Below are positions 52,592 to 62,657 of a stretch of 64,000 bases of DNA, piece after piece; positions within the stretch are counted from its first letter, which is position 1, and each line of letters opens with the position of its first letter. Made by a program: the position numbers and the translations under genes. Source of the stretch: Rhizoclosmatium globosum (taxonomy: Eukaryota > Chytridiomycota > Chytridiomycetes > Chytridiales > Chytriomycetaceae); assembly GCA_002104985.1 (NCBI GenBank), contig MCGO01000010.1, forward strand, positions 62,001 to 126,000, given 5' to 3'. The notes below the pieces were generated by a model. It ran no database searches and was not told the DNA's origin. It worked only from the letters and a program-made list of their open reading frames with translations.

Positions 52592-55500
52592 TTGTCAGAG
52601 ATCATCAAAGCCGAGACCAACACGCAACCAGTTACTTCTGACAGCCAAAAGTACTTACAATCAGAGGATATGTCTGACTGTACTCTTCTCAAACAGGGCT
52701 TTCAAGCCTTCTCGGCACTGACAGCATTGATAGGAGATTGCAGTAATTCGAATTACTTTTCAAATGACCTTGGAGGTCGATTGACCAAAATGTGAGATGA
52801 CGATCTCACAGTTCTAATGTCACAAACTAATACACCTCTTGAAGTGATCTTATGGGGGCAATGTGGGCTAACAACCTCCAACATACGATCACTACAACCA
52901 TACCGACTCAGATCGGAAGCCTCGATCAGCTCAGATATCTTAATCTCGCAAGCTTTGGATTAAGTGGGGCGATTCCGGACAATCTGTTCACTTTGCCACT
53001 CACGTCGCTCTATTTGGGGATAATGCTTTCAACACTCCGTTTCCAGCCAAACTAGCACAATTCCCGAATATGCAAACATTGAGCTTGCTCGGATGTAAAT
53101 TCACTGGATCGTTTCCATCGTCTATTCTGTCTAATACAAACCTTCGGAATCTTGATTTTGGGGATAACCAGCTCAGCGGTCAGTTTCCCGCATCAGGATG
53201 GAGCAACATGAACCAATTGTTAACGCTGTAAGATAGATTTCCGATATTTAGTGCCTGATGTTTGTCCATAGGAGTTTCGACAAAATAGCATTTACTGGAT
53301 CCGTTCCCACAGACTTTTGCAATATTCCTAATCTAAGCTCTTTGTATGTATAAAAATATGTTGAACCCAGTAATCTTACATTTCATTTAATATCTGCAGA
53401 ATGCTTTCAGGCCAAATTACGTTGCCAAATTGTTTGGGACAACTTACAAAACTGACATATTTGAGCCTGACTAATATGCCTATTACGCAATTTCCAGCTG
53501 GCTTACCATTGCTGACGGCTGTTCGATATATTGTAATCCAAGCCACTTCAATTTCTGGGGAAATTCCAGATGACTTCTGGAATATGCAAAGTTTGCAAAC
53601 AGTTTACCTTGATACGAATCAGATCTCAGGTATTGGTAGTCCATCCGGAAAACCTTCAGCTTCGAAGCTGACAACACTGTCATTGGCAAACAATCGAATT
53701 ACAAGTCTGGCGACTCTTACTGGGCTGACCAAAGTCGCTCAATTGAGTCTGGACAATAACTTGATAGCAGAAATACCGTCTAGTCTCACAACGAACAGTG
53801 GGGTCACTTGGATTGGTTTGAGTCACAATTCAATCACTACACTGCCATCACTGAATTGGAGTCTTTTCACCAAACTTACTCTTTTGGATTTAAGTAGTAA
53901 TCTGATTGGCTCTATTCCGGCTACAATAGCTGGCGTCAATGTGAATATATACAATAATTGTATAGCGAATGTTGGCACATATGGGCAGAAGAACACGGCA
54001 TGTCCTACTACAACTACAAGCACAACCACCAGCGGAACGTCGAGTACAACCACATCAAGCTCGACAACAACAAGTACAACATGCACTACATCAACGACAT
54101 CCTCAAGTTCAACATCGACAACAACGACACTGAGTACTTCAACCACAGTGACTACGTCTACCACGGCTACCACGTCAACCTCTTCCAGTTCGACCACAAC
54201 TTGGACTTCCAGAACTTCAACCACAATAACAACTACATCTACTAGTAGTACAACATTATCTACATTGACTACAGCCAAGACAACTTCTACACTTTCTACA
54301 AGCAGCACAAAAAGCACGTCTTTCACAACTGGCTTTGAAACCATGATAAAGAGCGAATCACAGAGTAGCCTGGCTTGCACAAGTCCGACTGGTATAAATA
54401 GTGTAATTTTCAGCAAAATTACCGTCGCAAGCAGTAGAGAGTCTCCATCAACTACAACGTTCTCCATCACCAGTAATAATAAGCTGTTTTCTTCCACAAT
54501 ACCATCCCGCACAGAATCCTCAGCAGTTACTGTCCCATCCACTATTGAAACTGCAACAACTACTTTCAAATCTTCACCCCTAAATCCAAGTCCTGCCAGA
54601 ACAGCCTTCTGGTCAACATCTGAATGCACTTTATTGAAACAAATGTTTCCGTCAGTGAAATACAGCTTTGACTGTTCAACTTATCTGGACGGAATGTATA
54701 CTGTTAGTCGCCACGGACTGACGCAGCGAAGGCGAGAGAAGAGATATCAGACTGAAACGTTGAGTAGTAATTTAATAACAAACCATTGGTTAATTTTACA
54801 GAAATGACAGCTATGTTAGGTTTTTTGAAGGTCAGCTTGTGTATATTATATTCCCACGTATGGGTTTATCCCAAGAAATACCGGAGAATATAGGAGTATT
54901 TCGAGCCTTACAAATTATGCTTGTCGCTGTCTAATTTAACGCACTCGAAGATTAACTCGGAATTTCGAATAACAGAGATCTCTCAGAAAATCAAATCACT
55001 GGCTCGATTCCATCCAGCATTGGTCAGTTAAAAACCATTCAGTCAATGTTAGAAGGTCATTCGATTTAAAGGCAGTTTATTGATATTTCCTTCAAACAGT
55101 AATTTAGCAGGAAATGCAATGTCTGGTGAGATTCCAGTTTCAATCGGACGACTTTCTCAGCTCAAGAAATTGTAATTGTCATCGTATTTTCTTGCTCGGT
55201 TATTAATATGGTTTTTTCAGGGATCTTTCACGAAACTCCCTCTCTGGAACGATTCCAAATCAGTTAGCTCAATTAGCAAATATTCAGTTGATGTGAGTTG
55301 TACCGGACAAAAAAATCATTTGTTCTGATATTTTCATTTTAGAAACGTGAACGGCAACAAATTGACTGGAATGGTTCCTGCAGCACTTGAAGTGTTGATA
55401 GCATCTAAAGGAGTAATTATTGATTACGGAATCAATTGTTTGAATGGTGCGGCAAATCAACGCAGTGTGTGCCAACAGACTGCCAAAACACCCGACTGTA

Positions 55501-55724
55501 GAGCAATTTCTTTAGATTCTGGATACTTGAGCCCCGCGTATAAGCCGCTCTGGGATGCACTTGCACGCGTGCAGAATGATATGAACGCGTTTGAGAAGGC
55601 GGCGTCAGGATCCAACTATTTTGGAGTTCAGGAGTATTACTTTGCAGCATTTCGGGCGTACGCAAGACAAAGAGCTTGGTGCATGGCAAAACACCCTGAA
55701 TATATTCCTGAATTGATGAGATGA
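52592..55724 (+). CDS. Two-module leucine-rich-repeat protein with Ser/Thr-rich linker (one apparent frameshift)
   Basis: The start is uncertain: the first in-frame ATG is near 52670 and no signal peptide is visible. Each module opens with a similar cap (DCTLLKQGF at 52680, ECTLLKQMF at 54625) and is followed by plant-type LRRs (LxxLxLxxNxLSGxIPxxL). The modules are joined by a ~200-residue Thr/Ser run (53990-54600). In the second module single LRRs sit in separate exons split at the same codon phase (NLAGNAMSGEIP, DLSRNSLSGTIP, NVNGNKLTGMVP). Near 53016 one G is missing from a GGGG run (YLG then DNAFNTPFPAKL in the next frame). The junction near 54930 is not clean. The last exon ends in a helical, aromatic-rich domain (AFEKAASGSNYFG, AAFRAYARQRAWCM). 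A cell-surface or wall role is inferred from the composition. Confidence 0.7.
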
Positions 55725-55849
55725 ACTGGATGGAATGGAGCAACGTTTTACTTGAACACCTTCTTAATGACTTTTCTTTCTTACATTATTAAACAAATCT
55801 CGTTGAAGCAAATTTCGTAACTTTCTGGAACTTTGTCAAGTTCAAAAGA

Positions 55850-57888
55850 ATGCGCATCGCCCCACCACCACCAGGCATCAAACCAGCACCACAACCACCA
55901 CCAACACCGGCCAGTTCAATTCCACCGCGTCCAACACAAACAACACAAACAGCAACAACAGCGACACCGGTTCCTCCACTGCGACCACGACCACCTTCAT
56001 CGGACTCTCTTTCAACAACAAACACAAACACGAACGAAGCACCGCCGCCGCCACTCGCACCCCGTCCCCCCACAGTCTCTTCAACTCAATTTCAAGCCCA
56101 AGTCCAAGCTCAATCCAAGGCCCAGGCCCCGACGCCCGTGCCGCCTCCCCGCCCAAATTTGAATATCCAAGAATCAGAACCACAATCGATTGGATCCCTT
56201 CTTGGAAATATTATTGGAAACTTTCAGCAACCCCAATTGACACCAACGCCAAAACCCGTTGTGCCGCCGCGTCCCGTTGTTCCTCCTCGGCCAGCGAGCT
56301 CTCAGTCACTTCAACAGTCCCACTCCCGTCCTCCTCCGCCACTGCCAACGAGAGCCCCTTGGCGAGACCCTGCTGTAGATTCGGGAGCTATAGCAGAGAA
56401 CGAAAATGCAGATATCGATGATTGGCATCCAGCTTTACTCAAACTCAAGAACTTCCCTGCATCACGCTATGATTATGTTAACATGGATTTCACTGATATT
56501 GACAACTATGCTATTGCCTGTCCGTCGTCTGAAACGGCGTCGGTTCAAAGATTGGCGGAATACCTGACCTACCCCTTTTCTGATGCTCTGTCAAAGATTC
56601 GTTCTATCTTCTGTTGGGTGGCAAGTAATGTTTCGTATGATCACGATGGGGTAAGATATGAATCATGGGATTAGAGACAAGGCGTGGCTAACACTTAACA
56701 ATAGCTTCGCTCCAACAGAATCGGTCCGCAAGACGCTAATTCAATTCTGAGAAATCGTTCAAGTGTTTGCGAAGGCTATTCAAACTTATTTATGGCGCTC
56801 TGCGAAGCAGCACCACTTTACCAAGGACACGAAGAAATCGCTGCCTTTAAAATATCCGGCGCTTGTCGTGGTGCTGGATTTGAAGCTGGAGATACTGTCA
56901 CTGAATTGAGCTCACACGCTTGGAACGCAATCTACATAAATGGAGAATACCGCTTCATCGAATGCACTTGGGCAGCAGGTGCAATGACAGACAGCGGCCC
57001 CAAAAAGTTCTATATGCCAAAACCATACTTTCTTGTCCCTCCTAATCAATTTATTTACGCGCATATTCCAGCTGAAGGAAACTCCCAGCAATACCTCCCC
57101 AACCCTCTCACCCACCGCGAATGGCTCCAACTCCCAAAAATCGAACCAACCTACATATCAAACGGCATGCGTCTCCTCTCCATCACAGGCGTCTCCCCAT
57201 CCACACATCACGGCCTCCTCAGCTACACTGAAATCACAGACAACTACCTCCAAATCCGAATCGAATTCGACACCCTACAATCCCAAGAATCAGGCGGCTG
57301 GACAAAAGGCCAAGTCTTCCCCGGCGTCGCTGTTCCCTACAAACACGCAAAACAAACAATCCACATACCGAACCCGCCCCACACAAACTCGCTGAAACGT
57401 GCAGGCGGAATGGCATGGGACATGCTTGTGCACACGGAGCCGTCGAGTCGGGTTGGGAAACATGTTAAGGTGTATCGCGGGCATCTCCCGCGTGGGGAAT
57501 GCGTTGTGTCTATTGTTGCGCAGTGTTCGTTTAGTGTTGGCGACGATCAAGCTTCCGAGGCCATTTCGTTCCGTGTTTTGAATCGAGGGATGGGATGCGA
57601 AAGGCAGCACCGTTAGTCTATATGGGAGATTCTGGGTTGGAGGTGATGGAGCCATTAGAGGGAGAGTTGGGGGTTGGTTCGAGGGTTCGGTTTGTGGTGA
57701 AGGGAGGAACAAATCCGGTCATTGTGAATCCTCGGAACAAAGTTTTGGATATGAGGAAGGGGGATAGTGGGACGTGGGTTTTGGACACGTGTGTAGATTG
57801 TGTGGGGAGTTGGTTTGTGTCGGAAAAGAGGAACACCTCTTTCGGAGCTTATTCGCTTATTCATGCTGCCATGTATCAGATTGTTTGA
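55850..57888 (+). CDS. KY/Cyk3-type transglutaminase-like protein (one apparent frameshift)
   Basis: Two exons (55850..56650, 56705 onward). The first ~190 residues are Pro-rich (PPRPVVPPRP, PPPPLPTRAP), suited to SH3 binding. A transglutaminase-like core follows: IRSIFCWVASNVSYD, SSVCEGYSNLFMAL with the Cys, SSHAWNAIYI with the His, then FIECTWAAG, where the third residue is Glu in place of the usual Asp. KY and fungal Cyk3 proteins share this layout and act in cytoskeleton and septum assembly, often without proven enzyme activity. Near 57588 one G is short: as written it ends in GMGCERQHR, while the next frame runs on as MRKAAPLVYMGD to a stop at 57888 and completes the family's beta-rich end. 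This is probably a sequence error. Confidence 0.75.
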
Positions 57889-57960
57889 TATAATAATAGA
57901 TTCCTGATTCTCTCTTTTGTTTATTCTTCTCTTTCTCTCTTCACTTATTTTATCTGAAAA

Positions 57961-59341
57961 ATGATGCAACAACCAACATCCCATCCGACGGAGCTCCCGT
58001 TTGAGCCAGGAACGCTCACTCCGGCCATGTTTCTCCCTCTCTACACGGCCTTCCTACATGCCTTCCACGCGGCCGCTGGAGATAAAGCAGCGGCGGCAGC
58101 TGTTGCAATGGGCGAAGCCCCAAAACCAAAATGCAAACTCGCAGGTGAGTTCTTGGTACTCTTTCTTCACTATGTCATCTATCTCGTCCTTCTTATCCTA
58201 TTCTCTCGTACTTCTTGTATTTGCTACACACGAACCCCAGACTAACTTGCTTTTTAGACCATCTGATTCGCTTTGAACAGCCACCAATGTACGAAGGCCG
58301 AACCTTCAACATCTTTGACTTTTTCGAAATTGTTAAAGGGCTTGGCGGCTTCTCGCAGATCCAGTCTTGGACAGCCCTTTGCAGAAAAGTCAACATGTAT
58401 GTGCTTGAGCCGTCTAAACTCAGTCGCAACTGACACGTATCTACCAATATCAGGAACCCTGCAAAGTCTAATATTTCAACGCGTCTCCGTGAATGGGCCG
58501 ACAAGCACCATATTATTCCTTTCTTTGACTTTCTCCTTGGAGCTCCAAACGACTTTTACAGAGACCTTCGACCCGATGAGATTATTGGAAACATAAAAAT
58601 TGAGAAGGATGGCTTTGACGAGCCGGTTTTGGAGTCGGACAAGGAAATGTGGTTGCGGCTCTATGGGTGCGTCTTTGTCTATTTCTGACGTCAATAATTA
58701 ACGTTGAAAATCACTTTCTCTACAGTCTCGATGGTGGTCTCACAACACGTAAAAAGAAACCTGTCGTCGCAGCCGCCCCTCCACCACCTATTCCCCAAAC
58801 CCCTCAACAAGCAAACGCAGCGTCAACATCCGTTCCTAGCACTGAACCTGCAAGCTCACTAGCCGGTGCGAAACGACTTCTCGATCTTTCATCTCACAAT
58901 GACGATGGAACACCCTCTGGGAAACGAAGACGCCACTTTGACGCTGACCGCATCGTCATTATTGGTGGTGTTCCTCATGCAGCGCTTTCAATTGCAGAAC
59001 AGAAAGTTTTGAATGACGTGAATGCGAAACTCAAGGCATTGAATCATGTGGCTTCTGCCGTCAAGGTGGAAGGAGGACAGCAAATTAGTACGGCGAATCT
59101 CGTTTCTGCAAGTGGAGGAGGGCTTATTGTTCCCAGTGCTTCATCACGTTTGGAAGCGTTGCAGAGTTCTTTGGACGCGTTGAAGAGTGTGAATGTCGTT
59201 GCTGGAGCTGGGGCTGGGCTACCTGCTCTTTCGGAGACTGATAAGCTAAAAGCAGAAGTGTCTCAGTTGTTGGATTTATTGAAGGGTCAGCAAGTCATCA
59301 TTGATGGTTTGAGAAAGCGAGTGGCAACTTTTGATGAATGA
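57961..59341 (+). CDS. ARID-like DNA-binding protein
   Basis: Four exons with junctions near 58144/58259, 58397/58453 and 58667/58726. The amino part contains GRTFNIFDFFEIVKGLGGF, SWTALCRKVNM and NPAKSNISTRLREWADKH, which follows the ARID pattern (a helix, GGF, a W and a second helix ending the domain). ARID proteins bind AT-rich or general DNA and often sit in SWI/SNF or histone demethylase complexes. The rest is Pro/Ala-rich with a basic KRRR patch (SGKRRRHFD), then Ala/Ser/Leu-rich helical sequence with a short coiled coil at the end (DKLKAEVSQLLDLLKGQQ). No partner domain is visible. The ARID call rests on motif spacing and is moderate. Confidence 0.6.
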
Positions 59342-59580
59342 TTGTTATCTGATTGGATGGTATCATCACATCAAATAAAACAAAGGAATTGTTTATATAA
59401 TATTCTATGCGGATCCTCTTTGCCAATCGCAGCTTGAAACAAAGTGGAAAGCAGGAAAGGGGGGAATATCTGTGTCGATTCTGATTGGTCCGGAGCTCCG
59501 AACCAACCAAAACGCAAGGAGTCTGTCCTTGTCGCTATTTAGCCTGCAAAAAACACCGTTGAATTCGTCCCGTATCCACT

Positions 59581-60512
59581 ATGATTGCATTGCGTTCTTC
59601 GTGCTCACGCCTGTTCTCCACATCTTGCCGGTCTAGACAAGCCTCTCCTCTCTGTGCTGCAACACAACTTCACTCACTACCTCCCCCTCCTTCAACATTC
59701 TACCGAAGGAATCTTCCACCTGTAAGTTACTCCTTTATTCATATTCATAGCCACTAATCACAAACTCTCCACAGATCTTGACATCATTCTCTTCACCAGA
59801 CGGCAAGAAACTCCTCAAAGACTGCCTCCGTCTTGGCACAGCAGAATCATTTCTCCAACTCTCCGGAAACCTGACCCACCAATCAGAACCCTCCTTCTGC
59901 GGCCTCGGCTCCCTCGCGATCGTCCTCAACGCTTTGGAAGTCGATCCCCAACGAGCTTGGAAAGGCGCCTGGCGGTGGTACGATGAAACCACTCTCTTAT
60001 CTTGCTCGCGATCCGTCGAAAGCGTGCGACAGTCTGGAATCACATTTGACCAGTTCAGCTCCCTCGCCTCTTCCAATGGCCTAAACGTATCAGGAAAACG
60101 GATCCAGTCCTCCTCTCACACGCTCACAACAAAGCAAGAATTCATCAACGACTTGCGACGAGTTTGTTCGGGCAGTGGTGAGCAGATGGTTGTGAGCTTC
60201 TGTCGAAAGATGTTGGGGCAGACTGGGGATGGTCATTTCTCGCCTGTTGGATGTTTTCATGAGGAAACAGGGATGGTTCTCGTATTGGATGTAGCGAGGT
60301 TCAAGTATCCAAGCTACTTTGTTCATGTGGATGTGTTGTATGAGGCAATGAAACCAGCTGACAAGGCAACAGGGAAAAGCAGGGGATATTTCGTATTGGG
60401 GAAGAAAGAGGAAGCTGTTGAAGAGCGGGGTAGCTTGTTGGGTGCAATTCAGGGACACTTAAATGGTTGTCTCTTCCACCAACACTCTGAGGGTGATATG
60501 TGTTGTGTATGA
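59581..60512 (+). CDS. Phytochelatin synthase with N-terminal presequence
   Basis: Two exons (59581..59721, 59775..60512), about 292 residues. The papain-like phytochelatin synthase fold is clear: FYRRNLPP at the start of the domain, SEPSFCGLGSL with the catalytic Cys, WKGAWRWYDE, GDGHFSPVG with the catalytic His, and LDVARFKYP with the catalytic Asp. The enzyme joins gamma-Glu-Cys units from glutathione and so binds heavy metals, or cleaves glutathione conjugates. The first exon is a basic Ser/Arg-rich leader (MIALRSSCSRLFSTSCRSRQ) like a mitochondrial presequence. The usual Cys-rich C-terminal sensing domain is absent apart from a terminal DMCCV, so the protein is close to the minimal catalytic form. 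Confidence 0.92.
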
Positions 60513-60889
60513 TTGGGATCTCTCGTTTATAATCTGTCTCCTTAAGCTTAATAATGTAGAAATAAAACAAAACTTGTGACTAATGGTCTGATTTTTCACA
60601 ACTTTGCCCTTCTCGCTTCTAGTGCCTATACCTCTTCTACAAGCTTCAATTTTAATTGACTGCATCTGCACGTTCAATTTTTATCACTTGACACTGAGTG
60701 TTAGATCTTGATCTCTGTGAGCTCAGCAATTAGAAGCTCAAAGACCAAGAGTCCCAGATAATGCTGTCAGCAAATACTTGAGAAGGTGGTCTGTAATTCA
60801 CAATCAAGTCCAATAAAAATCAAAGCCTCTTCAAAACAGTGCCTTATAATACATTTATGTTATATACAAACTAATTCAGCTCAAGATGG

Positions 60890-62287
60890 TCAACCTGATC
60901 CTACATTGGATAAGAGGGACAACAGCACTTTAAATATTTTGAGGGGTATTCCTCCAATAAACTGAACTGTTCCATCATTAGAAACAAATGCATAATTTGT
61001 TTTGATAACAGTGGGTGAATTTTGGCAGATGATAGCCTGATTGTGGCAAAATCCAGGATCTGATGGGCTTGTTTGAAACACCCTACCCAATATTACTATT
61101 GGCAACAAAGCACAAGGACTGACATACCTTGTTTGAATTTGCTCCAGCTCCTCCATTGATAAAATCATTTCACCACCATCGTCAACAATAGCTAGGTGTG
61201 GCTTCAACTTGATGTCCATACCAAGAACCAGAGCTTCCAAAATACTCCTCATATGGTCAGGTGTGAAGCTTACTCTTTGTAATGATGTCAAAAGTTCAAA
61301 TTCTATCCACTTGGTCACAGCTTGCTGTAGATAAAGATTGCCATTCATCAACACTAGTGAAAGCTTGTGGCTGGGTTTGTCCTCATCTGTCATTGATGAG
61401 AAATCAATTTTTCGGACCATCACTACCATCAGCTCAAGCTTGAAGGTAACTTGAGACCAAATTTTGATTATCCATCCTGTAAAAGCAAAGTAAGACATCA
61501 AGCCACATTTAACAGTTTTAAAGGAGGTCACCCACCCATACACTTCTCATATCTTACTTCTACCCTCCAGTCGGACAACAAGTCAGATCCAAATACTAAA
61601 TCTGTATGTTCTTGTGTATGAATAAATCTGGCTAAACTTGACTCCAAATCAGCAGGTATATTGATGTCTGGCTGATTCACAAAGTGATGTATTGTCCATG
61701 GTATGTTGCAAAGCACTAGCAAGCTGTTAATTTGGCATCAGGATAAGCATTTTTAACTCACTTGAAATGCTGTCATATGTTACGTCTTGGATACTTGCTT
61801 GACATAAGGACGTTTTCTTGACTGCTTGCAAGATTACAGGATTTAGTATTAAGAACATTTCAGAATAGAGTGTTACTCAACTTGTTGTCCTCTTTGAATG
61901 GGATTTGTTGGTTTGCAGACAACGAACAAATTTTTTCACTTTTGGGGGGAGGAGGTTGAATGGGATGTTTTCTTGCTTTGTTGTTTTTTGAGCAAAGGGT
62001 GTTCCTTCCCACATAAAGGCAATATCTTGTGCAGGGACTTGGTTTACGGAGTTGTCACTCTTGGATTGTAAACTACGTCCACAATCTTCAGTGTCTGTTA
62101 AAATCTCAGATTCAGGAGTATACAGCCTCCCTTCTCTTGTCATCTTTGACTTTGCACTAAGTATATGCAGGAAGTCATTGGGTGATTGGCTGTTATTGAC
62201 GTGGAGGAATGGCGAAGATGGCAGAGACGCAGGTGATGGTGGTGCTGGAGAGGATGGCGACCTCATTCCAATGGCAACATGATCCAT
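60890..62287 (-). CDS. Unrecognised multi-exon protein
   Basis: Starts at an ATG at 62287 (MDHVAIGMRSPSSPAPP) with a Ser/Pro-rich amino region. The next exons (VKKTSLCQASIQDVTYDSIS near 61840-61780, MLCNIPWTIHHF onward from about 61722, WIIKIWSQVTFKLELMVVMV from about 61478, and VFQTSPSDPGF from about 61082) can be joined by GT-AG introns with frame kept. The middle (DLESSLARFIHTQEHTDLVF, FTPDHMRSILEALVLG) looks like a folded alpha/beta domain. The protein ends at 60890. I do not recognise the family. The junction between the first and second exons is the least certain. Confidence 0.5.
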
Positions 62288-62657
62288 TCAAAGAAACAAG
62301 CTACGGACACAGGGTGGTGGATGGAAGATGGTGGTGGGGATGGACCTGTGTGGCGTCAACGTTTGTGACAATGTGAACAAAAAAGGTGACAATGTGGACA
62401 AAAAAAGAAAAAGAAAAGCAGAGATAGAAATTGCAATCTGACGAGGCACACATAACACCCAATAAGATAAGACAATCAAACAGAGACAAGGGAAAAGGCA
62501 GTATAAATTGTGCTCTTTTAATCCAAAAGTAAACCTTGCCCTTTGATTGTTTTGCTACCTTCACTCTGACCATTTTTTACAGATCCACAGGTTTGGGTAT
62601 TAAGGTTGTGATGATAAGTTTATGCATTAAATCCCAAGCCTTATATCAAGTCAAATA
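62288..62657. other. Intergenic, nothing recognised
   Basis: About 370 bp between the unrecognised gene and the TMEM245-like gene. It is Lys/Phe-coding by composition (A/T tracts near 62390-62480), with no repeat or RNA supported. Confidence 0.4.

Noticed and set aside
53823..54629. A 268-codon Val-rich frame on the minus strand
   Set aside because: It is the antisense of the Thr/Ser-rich linker of the LRR gene; repeated ACA/ACT codons leave the reverse strand open.
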